Shown: in pieces, positions 11,301 to 23,764 of the stretch | How the letters are laid out: the number at the start of each line of letters is the position of its first letter | Position numbering within the stretch: the stretch's first letter is position 1 | NCBI GenBank assembly: GCA_033297205.1 | Contig: MU859215.1 | Location: forward strand, 23,027 to 87,026 | Length of the DNA stretch: 64,000 bases | Source of the DNA: Pseudoneurospora amorphoporcata | Lineage: Eukaryota > Ascomycota > Sordariomycetes > Sordariales > Sordariaceae | Reading direction: 5' to 3' | Position numbers and translations under genes: made by a program | The notes under the pieces: model-generated | Database searches by the model: none | The model's input: the letters and a program-made list of their open reading frames with translations, nothing else | What the model was told of the DNA's origin: nothing

Positions 11301-14300
11301 CGTCTGAAGAACTCCCCAGCTCTCCCGAAAACCAAGTCCTAGATTCACCCAAGATTATGTCTGGAGATACTGGTTTGCCCGAGTCGCATTTCCCCGAAGC
11401 GGAAGTTGAGGAGATGCATCTCCCGACAGCTACTGAGCAGGAAACCCACACCGACGGTGAACAATCTGACAATGATTTCGAAGCTGCGGCTTCGCCCAAG
11501 ATTGTTCCGGAGGAGGTTGAACTCCTGCGCTCGCCTTCGCCTGTGGAGCCTGTGGAGGACTTGGATGTTGATGTTGATGAGATGCAGCACTTGCATTCGC
11601 GCCAGATTATTCCGCCTGGTCTTCAGCGTGCGGGTTCGCCTGCAGCGATTCCTGAAGATGCCCACGTTGTTCCCCAAGAGGTTGAGCTTCCTGCTTCTCC
11701 TGTCGTCACTGAGGTTGTCCAGGAGGATGTTGAGGCCCCAGGACTGCCTTCGCCTGCTGAGCCTGCTGGGTTGGACGTCGATGAGATTCAGTACTTGCAC
11801 TCACGTCAAATTATCCCGCCCAACCTTCAGCGTTCGGCTTCGCCTCATGATGTCCCTGAAGAGGTCGAGGTTGCTGCTTCCCCCAAGCCTACTCCCGAGG
11901 AAGTCGAGCTTCCTACTTCCCCTGTGACCGAAACCGTTACAGAGACCTTTAATGCTTCACCATCGTCTTCGCCTGGTCAAGTGGACGTCGATGAGGCTCA
12001 GCACTTGCATTCACAACAGATCATGCCGATGAATCTTCAAGGTTCGGCTTCGCCTCATACTGCTCCTGAAGAGGTCGAGATTCCCGCTTCGCCCTCGTCC
12101 GAAACCGCACCTGAGGAGGTTGAGCTTCCGCGCTCACCCTCTCCCGTAGCTGAGCTAGATGTTACCGAGCTTCAAATATCGCACTCGACCGAGATTCTTC
12201 CTCTGTACGTTCAGCGTGCAGACTCAACTTGGGGTGAAGTTATTCCTTCGTCCATGGAGGATATCGTATCTGAAGTGGTTCAAATGCCGGCTTCGCCCAT
12301 TGTTGTTCCCGAGCAGGTTGAACTCTTTCCCCTTTCAACTTCCTCTTCACCCAAGATCGCACCGGAAGAGATCAATATCCCGCGCTCAGCTTCGCCCGTG
12401 GAGGAACTGGACGTTACGGAGCTTCAACATCAGCATTCAACTCAAATCATTCCTCCCGATCTTCAACGCTCCGTGTCGCCTGCGATTGAGGGCCAGGTCG
12501 TTCCCGAAGATATTGAGCTTCCGGCTTCGCCTTTGGAAAAGTTCACGCCTGAGGAGGTTGAACTTGCACGCTCACTTTCACCTGTGGAGAGGGAGATGCA
12601 GATCCTTCCTCTGTCGGTTCCTCTGTACCTTCAGCGTGCAGATTCAACTTGGGGTGAGGCTGTTCCTGAGGAGGTCGAGCTCCAGCGAGCACCGTCGCCT
12701 GTCCAAGAGATAGAAGCCTCTGAGCATCAGCCAGTCTCCGAGCTCCAGATCGTTCCCGAGGACATTGACCTTCCAGCTTCTGATGAGCCCGCCTCGCCCA
12801 CTATCGCGCCCGAGGAAGTTGAGCTTCCACGCTCGCCGTCGCCTTTCGACAAGTCCAAGATCACCGAGCTTCAACATGTGCATTCGGCCCAGATCATTCC
12901 CAGGAACATCCAACATGCCGCGGCTTCATCTTCCGGCTCGCCAAAGATTACACCGGAGGAAGTCGAACTCCCTGCTTCGCCTGTGGAGGAATTGGACACT
13001 GATGAACTTGAGCGATTCCATTCAAGCCAGATTATTCCTCCGCATATTGAACGTTCGGCCTCGCCAACCGCTGAGGATATCGAAGTTCCAGTTTTGCCTG
13101 AGCTTGAGTCTGTGGCTGAGCCCAAGGTTGCGCCTGAGGAGGTTGAACTTCCGGCTTCGCCTTCACTTCTTACCGAGGAACTGGATATTAACGAGCTTCA
13201 ACACTTGCATTCGCGCCAGATCATCCCTCCGCATGAGACCGCACCAGAGGAGGTTGAACTTCCGGTTTCGCCTGTGGAGCAGCTGAACATTGATGATGTT
13301 CAACATTTGCACTCGCGCCAAATCATCCCTTGGATGCTCCAGCGTCCTGCTTCGCCCGAGATGCAGCTCCCAGCCTCACCCAAGATTACCCCTGAAGAGG
13401 TAGAACTTCCAGCTTCGCCTGAAATCGTTCCTCAAGACATTGAGCTTCCAGCTTCGCCCATCGACGAGCCCGAACAAGCAGAACTTTACATTCTTACTAG
13501 GAGTGATGCTTTGGAACTCTCGTCCTCTGCTGTTGTCGCGCCTGAATTTCAGCATGAACATTCGGCTCAGATCCTTCCTCTGTACGTTCAGCGTGCAGAT
13601 TCAACTTGGGGTGAGGTTGTTGAGCATGTCAAATTGCCGGTTTCTCCTGTGGTTGAGTTGGCCGATGAGCAGCTTCCAATTGAGCGCAGCATCAACCTTG
13701 AGCGTGACAATGTTCCCGAGGAAGCTGGTGTGCTGATGGAGAGTGCCGCTGTTGAGCTCACTGCTTCGCCCATGGTTAAGCCTGAGGATCTCGAACTCCC
13801 CGCCTCGCCTGAGATTGTTCCTGAAGAAGTCGAACTCCCCCTTTCCCCCACAGTTGAGTTGGACGACGAGCAGTTCCCAGCTATCGAGCCTGAACAATCT
13901 GAAGGGAGCATCAACCTTGAAGCTGAGCAGATTCCTGAGGAAGACATGCTGGAGAGTGTGCATACCGAGCTTCCATCCTCGCCAATGACAAAGCCTGAAG
14001 ATGTCGAGCTTCCTGCCTCTCCTGAAGTTGTCCCCGAAGACGTGGAACTTTTCCTTTCTCCTACTGTCGAGTTGGAACGTCAGCTTCCCATTGAGTCTGT
14101 CGCCTTCGGAGTTCCATCTTCACCCAAGGCTAAGCCAGAGGACCTTGAATTGCCTCCTTCGCCTGAGGTTGTCCCCGAAGAGGTAGAGCTACCTGCTTCT
14201 CCCATGGTTGAGTTGGCAGATGAACAGCTGTCAGTTGAGCCTGAGCAATTTACACGGGGCATCCAAGTCCTTGAGGAGGATATCCCGGAGAGTGCCAACA

Positions 14301-17300
14301 GGGAACTTTTGTCCTTGCCAATTGTCAAGCCTGAAGACTTGGAGCTTCCCGCTTCTCCTGAGATCCTTGCTCAAGATGTAGAACTACCTTCTTCGCCTGT
14401 CACCTTAGCCCAAGATGTCGAGCTTCCGTCTTCTCCAGTGGTCGAATTGGAAGATAAGCAGCTGCCGGTTGAGCCTATTGATCTCTCCGAGGTTCAGGAG
14501 AAGCAAGGCGAAGAGCAGCATGACAAGCACACTGCTCCTGAAGACGTTGAGCTTCCGGCTTCGCCTGCGACTGAATCCGAGCCAGAACCCATTGAGCCTG
14601 CCAGACAAAGCTTCGACTCGGACCTCTTCTACGATGCTGTCGAGGGCAAGGGCAAACAAGCCGCAACCGGTGCCGAGGAACTAACACAACAGGACGATGC
14701 TGCAAAGACCAGTCCGGCACAGAAATGGGAGGTGGTCGACAATGATGACCTTGACTCTATTGACGGTGTCGATTCAGAACCCTCGGAAGACGGCCTACTC
14801 ACGGAGGCTCCAACAAGTAAGCAAGCAAACCAAGAAAAAGAAGTGGTGGCTGCTGCGATCGAGCGATCGGAAGATGATGCCCCCATCATACCTCGAGACC
14901 ACCCTTCAACTACCACTACTACTACTACTGGCGACGGACATCATGCTGACATTCTCAGCCGCGAAGCAGACAACAATGTGGACCTTCGTCGGTCAGCTGG
15001 TGGGTCGCCAGTTCCAACTTCCACGTCGATAGCAGCAGCCGCCGCCGCCGCAGCAGGAGCAACAGCACTCGCTGCGGCCACCGTGAATGAGCTTCTTACA
15101 ACAACAACTACAACAAAAGACGATAAACTGGAACTGGGAGATGATAGTGTTCAAGTCCACCCCGCCGTCAAGGGTGCCATCAACAGAGGCCTTGACGAGT
15201 ACGACTATGCTACTACTGCCCTATCTCCCACCACGGTCGGCCTCGGCCTTATTGAAGATGCCCCCATGGATCTCTATCCTACGGATGGACCTTCTCCTAA
15301 GCTTCTCTCCGCTTCCACCTTTCCTCTAGAGGAAGCTGGGGACGATGGCGGCGATTACTTCAATTACGTCGAGTTGCCCGAGGGTGCCGTCTTCGAGGAA
15401 CTCCCTTCCGAAGCTGAAGTGCCTGCTCATGAGCACGCCAGCCACTTTACTCATGACCCACCGTCCGAGCCCGAAAAGCACGAAGCTAAGAAGGCACGGA
15501 AGTCAGTCGACGAAACGCAAGGGCCCGAGACACTCTTCGCTCCACGCAAGCCTATGCCGTACTCCTCCTCGACAAGGGAGACACCAGTCAAAGAAGCCTC
15601 CACCGCTCAAGAAACGCGCCAACCCCCCAAGCAGGCAGAGCCAGTCAGACACAAGCGAATCAGGTCCACCGAGCCAGCACGTCTCAGCAACGAAGCTCTC
15701 GCAGCATCCCTCTCACCACCGACCAAATCATGGTCAACCAGAAATTCATGGCCCGCCGCTTCCACTGGAAAAGCCAAAGCGCTCGCCGCTTCCTTCCTCG
15801 AGTCTTCTTCCGTCAACCGCGGTTCTTCCCCCGTCACACCCCGCTTCCCGCCATCAGCATCCATGCACAAACAGCAACCACCAGTCTCGGTTCTACTCCA
15901 AGAACAATCCCAGCGTCGATCCCGCGAACTAGCAGCCAATTACCTCGAAACGTTTGCCGACGACCGTAAAGTCCGATCAAAGTCCCGACCTCGCAGCCAT
16001 CCGTCATCTTTTTTAGGTCGGGCGGCACCGGACGCCGCTAATATTAGGAGGGTGCCGGTGCCGGTTGATTTGGATTCGTTGGGGGAGACTGTTGTTCCTG
16101 AGAAGCCTGAACCCGAGAAACTCGAGAAAGAAGAAGAGCAGCTGCGGCAACCGGCTAGTCCGCCCTATGTTCCCAGCTCGGTAAACTCTATGGGGTCGCC
16201 GCCGGGTGGACATGGTCAGGGACAATCGCACTCACAAGCTTTGTCACAAGCTTTGGAACTGGCTGTTTCGTATCTGGATGATGAAGGGGAGGATGTCGGT
16301 GCCGTGCCGATGGTTGTTACGCCTGGCGTTGGAATGGAGATTACGCCTAGTCCTGAGAGTTCGCCCGAGTTGCAGCCTGAGCAGCAGGTCGGTGAGCGTG
16401 AGATGGAGCTCAAGACTGAGGTTGTGCAAGAACAAGAACATGAACCTCAGCCTGAGCCTGAGGAGGCAGATGACCATGACTCTTCTCCCGTTTGGGGGAG
16501 GGGAATGTCTCTGCCTAGTGTTGAAATCCACCGCGCCACGCCCGAGGCTAGGGCTGACCAAGAGGAAGATGTTGAATCTTTGTTCCAAATTCCTGCGCAC
16601 GGGCATGGAGTCGAGACTCTGTCGACGGTGATGGAGGAGTCGGAGCCTACCTCTGCTGATGAGGAGGAACAGTTTACTCCTGTTCCTGCTTTTGTGTCGA
16701 CTTTTGAAGCACAACAGGAAGCTCATCCTGCCATGGACAAGCCCGAACACTTGGTGGAGCGCTCCTTCAGTCCTGAACTCCCTGGGGAATCTGCGCAACT
16801 GACGGAGTCGGGTGTTGAGATTAACGTTGGTGAGATGCAGCAGCGGTTGCATTCAAGACAAGTTATCCCGCCTTCGCCCAAGATTGCACCTGAAGAGGTT
16901 GAACTTCCATCCTCGCCTGAACTTCCTGCGGAACCCCAACACACTCCGGCTGACATGGACATTGATGGGCTTCAACAACTACACTCAAGACAAATCATTC
17001 CGCCCAACCTTCAACGTTCGGCTTCACCCTCTTCCCAAATCATGCCCGAAGAGGTTGGACTCCCCGCCTCGCCTGCTCTGAAGCCAGAGGACGTGGAGCT
17101 CCCCGGTTCCCCAGTGGAGGAGATGATCCCCGTTCTTGCCACCGGTTTGGTCGCAGCTGGACTTATGCTTCCTTCTGAGGCTTCCAAGCTCCACGATCGC
17201 TCAGACGAAGAGTATTCTGTACCCGCTTCTCCCGTTGAAGAAAGCAGCAGACATGTGCCTGACAATACCGAGGTGGCTCACCGTCCTGGAACGCCAGATG

Positions 17301-20300
17301 TGTATCCTGAGGAGGTTGAACTCCCTCTCTCCCCTGAGATCAAGCCACAGGATGTTGAGCTGCCTGACTCTCCTTCTCCGAATATTTTGGCGGAGGATGT
17401 TGAGTTGCCTGCTTCGCCTCAAATTGTTCCTGAGGAGGTTGAGCTTCCTTCTTCGCCTGTCAACGAAATTGAAGATGTGGAGCTCGAGTTTGATTCTGAC
17501 TCTGACGAAGAGGCGGAGGAAGACCACACGCCAACCGTTGAAGCTCGTGTCCCAAGCCCCGAGGAGACCGAAGTACCTTTACCTTCTGCCGTTGAACCCA
17601 AGGATATTGAGCTTCCGTCTTCTCCTGTCGAATCTGAGGATATGGAACTCACCTCTGACTCTGAATCTGAGCCGGAGGAGGAAGACACGACGTCAGCTGT
17701 TCAAGGTCATATTCAACACGCAGAGGAGGTCAAGCTACCGTCATCTCGTGCAATGGTACCCGAGGACGTTGAGCTCCCAGGTTCCCCCATGGTAGAGCCC
17801 AAAGACATGGAACTCGCCTATACATCCGAGCCTGAACATGAACTTCACCCCGAAGGCGGACAAGAAACATGCACTCACTTTGTGCTCGACTCGGAAGCTG
17901 AAGACGGAGAAGAAGAAGAAGACGACTATGACCCCCTAGCCGACCTCCTCCCGTCGCCCGAGGTCAGTCCTCAACAAAACCGTGAGCGTTATCAGCGGGA
18001 ACTTGCCCATCCTCATCCACTCATGATGCATCCCGTGGAGTACTCGGCGCCTTACCAACACAACAAGTATGACGAACCAGAGGAGGTTTATACTCCTGTT
18101 CATGTCGAACCGGTTGAGTTTTGGCATTCGCCCGAGTTGAGGTATCATTATTCGCCTGAACTGAGACCAGCCGAAGGGGAATTTGCGTCTTTCCCCGAGG
18201 TTGATCCAGAGGATGTGCATCTGCCACCTTCTCCTGCGGAGGAGGAGGAGGAGGAGGAGCTGCCGCGTGTTGAAGTTGCTGTTGAGTCACGGGCAGCCTC
18301 AAGAGAATTATCTCACGAGCAAGCCGAAGAGTGGGAGAGCGATAGCGAAAATGACGATGAGGATTTTGAGCATGAAGTGCATCAAGCCGAAAGTGTGGCA
18401 ATCGTGGCCCGCGCCGGCACCGTTGCTGTGCTTGGCGGCGCTGCTGCGGTTGTGGCGAATAGTCTGAAGCAGGAAGAAGTCACAGACGGTCGCAAGGTGG
18501 AACAGCTGGTGGAGACTGACGAAAAGGATGAAGAAAGTGACGGTGATGAAAAGAAGGATAGAAGGGAGGAGGAGGATGACCAAGTCCAACCTGCCGCGGC
18601 TGCGCGAGGTGATGACAAGCGAGAAGACAGCGAGGATGAGGGGCAGGGCGAGAGAGAAGAAGGGTGTGAGGGTGACCATGAAGAGGATGTCGAGGATGAA
18701 GCTAAGGGCAATCCCAAGGCTGTGCCTAAGGGTGGCGACAGACAAGGTACGGAGGATGACGTTCAATCGGTTTCAATCATGAACGATACGGACACGAAGA
18801 GTCTGGCAAGCAAGCCTTCGTTTGAGGTCGAACCTGGTCTCGACCGCCAAGATTCCGAGACCATGCCCAAGGCAATCAGGGCGATGGCGTGGGCAATTCA
18901 AAGCAAGCGTCGGGAAGAGTCCCACTCGCCTCCTCGGGTCGTGCAACGCACGTTCTCTTTCCCTGACGACATTGCGGACGAGGAAGCATACACGATGATT
19001 GAAGGTGGTGGTGAAGGTCGGCACGCAGGCAGTCACGCGACATGGGATCAACAAAACCCCAGCGCGCCCATGTCCACCATTTCAGACTACGCGCACTCGT
19101 ACAACAGCCTCCCGACGTTGGGGGAGGAAGATTTGGCAACGGATGACGACAGAAACAAGAGCGACAAGGGCGGCGATTCACCCATCAACAAAGCCGCCAA
19201 TATCACGGGGCTATTCAGATACGGGACTCCCATCATGGATCCCAACCGCGATAGTGGTTTTAGCTTGTCGGCCAGAGGCTCGCCGCAGATGTCCCGGTAC
19301 GCAGTCTTCAACGAGCAGTATCATCAGCAGCAGCTTGAACGACAAGCCCAGATCAAGGAGGAGGATCTGCGGGAGAGAGGGGTTGATGTGCGGGATTTTT
19401 CCAATAGCCCGTCTGCCGGCAGTGATGGGACTGGAACTGGGAAGGTCCAGGAACCAGTACCTGAAAGTCGTGCAATCGTCAAGGAGCAGCAACACAGCAG
19501 CGAGGAGACAAAGGGGGAAACACGACAAGACAAAGCTGCTGAGCCGCACATTCCCAAAACGTTGCCAGGACTTGGAGTCGCCGCCATGAGGCCAACAGGC
19601 GCCTTCCGCAGCGTTGCCGAAATCAGCCAGCAGTTGCAATCATCTCTTTCAGGAGGAAGCCAATCACCAACATGGGTTGGCCGGCCAATCCCATCCAACA
19701 CTGGTGTTGCACGACTGCAGCGGTCTCCCGAGCCGCTCAACAACTTGAACAAATTGCGGCCTGACAGTCCAGGCAGCACCAGCAGCATAGTCAGCAGCCC
19801 GTCTCACTCCCTCTCCTTTGGCAGCCAACAGGATCCCGCCGCCAAGTCATTCCTTGGGACACTTGCAGAAGAGGGAGAACAGGGAGAGCCCCAAGGTGAG
19901 GGAGAGGCGGAGACTGCTACAGTGAGCCCTCCACCAAGTTCCAGAAGCCTAAAGGCGGCCAGCCCAACAACTCCCTCGCGTGGTGGTCAACACAGCGACA
20001 CCATTCCCACCACCATCGCCCGATCGGGATCGTCGCCGACGGCAGCATCCCCCCACCAAAACCAGGCCCCAGCCACCCCTAGTCCTCCCCGGCCCAACAC
20101 TAGCAGGGCCACCAGCGCTAACAGCAGCGTCCTTGCTGGGGCTGCCCTGGCATTGGGCACTACCACCACCTCCAGCCCTGTCGCTGGTGACGACAACAAC
20201 AAAAACAATCTTGACAAAGACAAGAGCAAAGACAAGCACAAGCCAGCTGTGGTGACAACGCCCCGGGCTCTTTCTGTCGCACTATCTGCCACGCCCGTCG

Positions 20301-21933
20301 CCAATGAAGGCCGCACCCGATCTAAGGGGTCAATGGATGTGCCCGATGTTTATGTAAGTGTTTGTCTTTTTTTATCACAAAAAAGCACGCTGACACAATT
20401 GGTTCCAAACAGGATGGCTTAGGCGAAGGTCGCCTGGGCTCCCCGCGATCGCCCGCCCGCCCGCCCAGCTTGCGCAAACGACAAAGTGTCCAGCTTAACG
20501 ATCTGGAAACCAGACTTGCCCAGTTGATGGCCGAGAATGCCGCGCTGCAAAAAGCAAAGAATGACGCCGAAGCCGAACTCTCGCAGCGCAATGCCGACCT
20601 GAGCAGCATCCTTGCCGACAAAAACCTCGAGATCGAGAACCTCCAGCGCGAAATAAGAGACACACAAGAAACATGCGACCGGCTCCAGGAAACATACGAG
20701 GGCCTGAAGAGCTCGACCGCCGCCATCGCTGTCAAGCACAGCGAGAAGGTGCGCGAACTCGACGAGCAAGTCAGGAAAGCCGCCGACGAACTGGCCGCCG
20801 CTCAGGGCGGACACGAACAATATACCAAGGCCATTGCCGAGAAGGACGCCCAGATCGCCCATCTCCGCGCCCAACTGGACGCCCAAACCGCACAGATCAA
20901 CGACCTGCGGGAGCAAATCGAGAAGAAGCAACAACAAGAGACTGCCCGGTCACCGGAACCCTCCGGAGCCGATGACTTCCTCGACCTGCACGACGTCGAC
21001 TACTTCGACCAGCGCCTGTCGCAGCTCTGCGCCCACGTCCAGCAATGGGTCCTCCGCTTCTCCAAGTTCAGCGACATGCGCCACTGCCGCTTGACCTCGG
21101 AGATCAACGACGAGAAGCTCATCGACCGCCTCGACAACGCCGTCCTCGACGGCTCCGACGTGGACGTCTACCTGGCCGACCGCGTCCGTCGCCGTGACGT
21201 GTTCATGTCCATGGTCATGACCATGATCTACGAGTTTGTCTTTACCCGTTTTCTGTTTGGCATGGACCGCGACCAGCGCCAACGACTCAAGTACCTCGAG
21301 AAACAACTATCAGAAACCGGCCCCGTACACGCAGTCCGCCAATGGCGCGCCGTCACTTTGACCCTGCTCAGCCAGAGAAGAAATTACAAGAGCCAACGAG
21401 ACCGCGACACGGAAGCAGTCGTCCAAGCCATCCTCGACGCTTTGGACAAGATCCTGCCCCCGCCGTCAGACAAGGAAACAGTCATACTGGAACAACTGCG
21501 TCGCGTCGTCAGGGAGGCCGTCGCCCTTTCCATTCAGATGCGTTGCCAAAGAGCAGAGTATATCATGCTCCCGCCCTTGCAGCCGGAATATGACGAGAGC
21601 GGGGACTTGATTGAGACGGTGTCGTTTAATGCTGCGCTGATGAATGAACGGAGCGGGGATGCCGAGGTGCCGGAGCCAGAAGAGCTGGAGAGAATGAGAG
21701 CTACGGTGAGAGTGGTGCTGTTCCCGCTGGTCATCAGGAAGGGGGATGACTGGGGACGCGGGGATGACGAGGTGGTTGTTTGTCCGGCGCAGGTGCTGGT
21801 GCAGAGGCCTAGGAAACAGAGAAGGGGAAGGGTGGTTAGCGGGGGGAAGCAAGTGGCCCGGGAGCCGGTGCAAAGGGAGCCGGTGCCGCCGCAGGGGATG
21901 AGGGGGGATGTGACGATGGGGAGTCAGGTTTAG
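8364..21933 (+). CDS. lah-2: Leashin-like giant repeat protein, LAH-2-like C-terminal unit (involucrin-repeat type)
   Basis: Exons 8364-8900, 8984-20353 and 20413-21933 give about 4475 residues; 8364 is the first in-frame ATG after the stop at 8232, but the frame is open back to that stop and may join the upstream exons by splicing. The middle is dominated by dozens of PEEVELPASP-type decapeptides, with at least twelve HSRQIIPPNLQRSASP / YVQRADSTWGEV units between about 11,580 and 17,030. Ala-rich hydrophobic stretches lie near 15,025-15,090 and 18,395-18,465. After the last intron comes a coiled coil (about 20,490-20,940), then a conserved helical C-terminal region (about 20,975-21,780) around the motif FLDLHDVDYFDQRLSQL. 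This end resembles the proteins labelled involucrin-repeat in aspergilli, which are leashin orthologues. LAH-2 is reported at septal pores and hyphal tips. The 20354-20412 intron (GTAAGT, CTGAC, CAG) and the 8901-8983 intron are both phase-perfect. Confidence 0.72.
8580..17840 (+). repeat. Coding repeats, PEEVELPASP decapeptide and HSRQIIPPNLQRSASP units
   Basis: Dozens of copies of P-E-E/D-V-E-L-P-A/S-S-P are scattered through this span, densest at 11,500-14,600 and 16,860-17,800. Interleaved are at least twelve longer units of the form LDVDEIQxLHSRQIIPPxLQRSASP, three of which end as LYVQRADSTWGE. Copies differ at many synonymous sites, which argues for old duplication kept by selection on the protein. 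Confidence 0.88.
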
Positions 21934-22205
21934 GAGTCATGATGACTTGGGAGATGGAAGTTGGATTGAAGCACTGATGGAAGGAAAAGGTGACGAACGA
22001 GATGACTTGGTACTAATTTCTTGTCGTGTCGTCGTTGTTTGTCTACTAGTCTGTTTAGTACTTGATCTGTCCTTTATTTGGCTTTTTTTGGCTTCAGTTA
22101 GTTAGTTTAGTTGGGAGTTGGCGGGCGTATTCTAAATCTGGTTTTTGCTTTGCTGTTACTTGAGTCTGTCTATGAAATGATATCAGGTTATCAAAGTAAA
22201 TGAAT

Positions 22206-22211
22206 AATAAA
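22206..22211 (+). terminator. Candidate poly(A) signal of the leashin region
   Basis: AATAAA lies about 270 bases after the stop at 21933, in an AT-rich stretch. No other close match to a poly(A) signal was noticed nearer the stop. Confidence 0.4.
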
Positions 22212-22617
22212 TTGCTTGCTTTGTCTTTGGACATCGCCATTTCCGTCGTTGTCGTTCCTAAATACATAGAGCTAAGGTAGAGACTCGGAGCGTTTTTTAT
22301 GATGACGATCCCCTCGCCCTTCCGTTCGATGCCCACCTACCATGTATATAACCCTCCCTACACGTAACTCCATACATACATACATAACCCTACCTACACA
22401 GCCTACATAACCCTCATGCAAAGCACATTCAGTCCCCTCCCCTCGCCTCCCCTCCCGTTTTTCCTTCACCATTCACAAATTCACTTACTCCTCTCATATA
22501 ATAACAAACAAACCATCCATCTCTGACAATGGTGAGCTGGTGGTGGGTGGGTTGAGGCCGGGGGCTTCAGCAGTTGACATTTACAACAGCTTTGTGAATA
22601 AGGTTACCTCTACCTAC

Positions 22618-22649
<32 letters not shown>

Positions 22650-23573
22650 CCTTTTCTGAGCTCTTTTTTGACTCGTCGTCGGCATTCATTTTCTGCCTGT
22701 GGCGTGAAGCAACTTTGATGGTTGGCGGAACAGCCAGCCAGCCAGCCAGCCAGCCCTTTTTGTTTCGGGACGGACTTCCAAGGTACCTACCTAGTAAGTA
22801 AGGTATCCAACTGGGTGGGATGGGGAGGTGGGGAGGTTGGTTGATTTCCCATCATCATCATCATCTCTTTGGCCAACATCATGTACCTAGATAAGGTATC
22901 AATGATCATCCGCCTTTTGTTTCGAACTTAACGAATTTTTTTTTTAATTTTTTTTTTATTTTTTTTTGTCCGAGGTTGTATTGTATTGTAGACTACCTAC
23001 CTTAGCTACCTACTCGTCAGGAACCCGAACTAAGCAATCGGCAATCCCCGGACCCGACCTGAGTCGATGTCGATGTGAAAAAGTTCGGTTGAGGAAGGAA
23101 CATTGAAGGTAACCTGGGGCTGGGGGCCGGCCGGGGCCTTTGTGGGGGCTGATAGAGGTAAGCAAGGGCAGTAAGTAATGTAGGTTGATCGGGTTTATTC
23201 TAATTTCTGCGCTTCCAGCTTGAGAATGAAGGGGAAGAAGAAGTCCAGGACGTACTGCGGCTACCTATCAGATGAAGCCGGGCGGGTAACAGACTCAAAG
23301 CGAAGGGAAAAGTCAGAGAGCTAGGTTTCGTGTGGGGAAAGTGACGCCTCCGGCCGGGGCCGTTTCGTTCGGGATTTTCTCTGTGTTTATTTATGTCCGG
23401 AGCAGAGGGAGGGAGACGGGACTGGACTGGACTGGACGTTGTTTAGGTATTTGACTTTCCACAGCTCGGGATTTGGTGTTATCTAGGTATCGTCAACGCA
23501 GAAGGTGGGTGGGCATCAATGGACGAAGTTATGGTTCTCGCTTTGCTTGAGGTTGGGTTTTCTCTAGCGGTGG

Positions 23574-23574
<1 letters not shown>

Positions 23575-23610
<36 letters not shown>

Positions 23611-23727
23611 GGGGGCGGGGTTTTTTTTTGGGTGTGGTTTTTTTGATGATTGTTTTTGGCCAAAATTTTTATTAAACCAAAAACCATAAAATTTTCAAAT
23701 GGTGTTTTTTTTTTTTTTTTTGGGGGG

Positions 23728-23764
<37 letters not shown>
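23575..23764. repeat. T-tract cluster with G runs, possibly unreliable sequence
   Basis: T35 is followed by a G-rich run, a short T run, about 70 bases of unique sequence, then T and G runs again and a long T tract. The sharp alternation of T and G homopolymers looks like poor sequence around a homopolymer more than biology. Confidence 0.6.
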
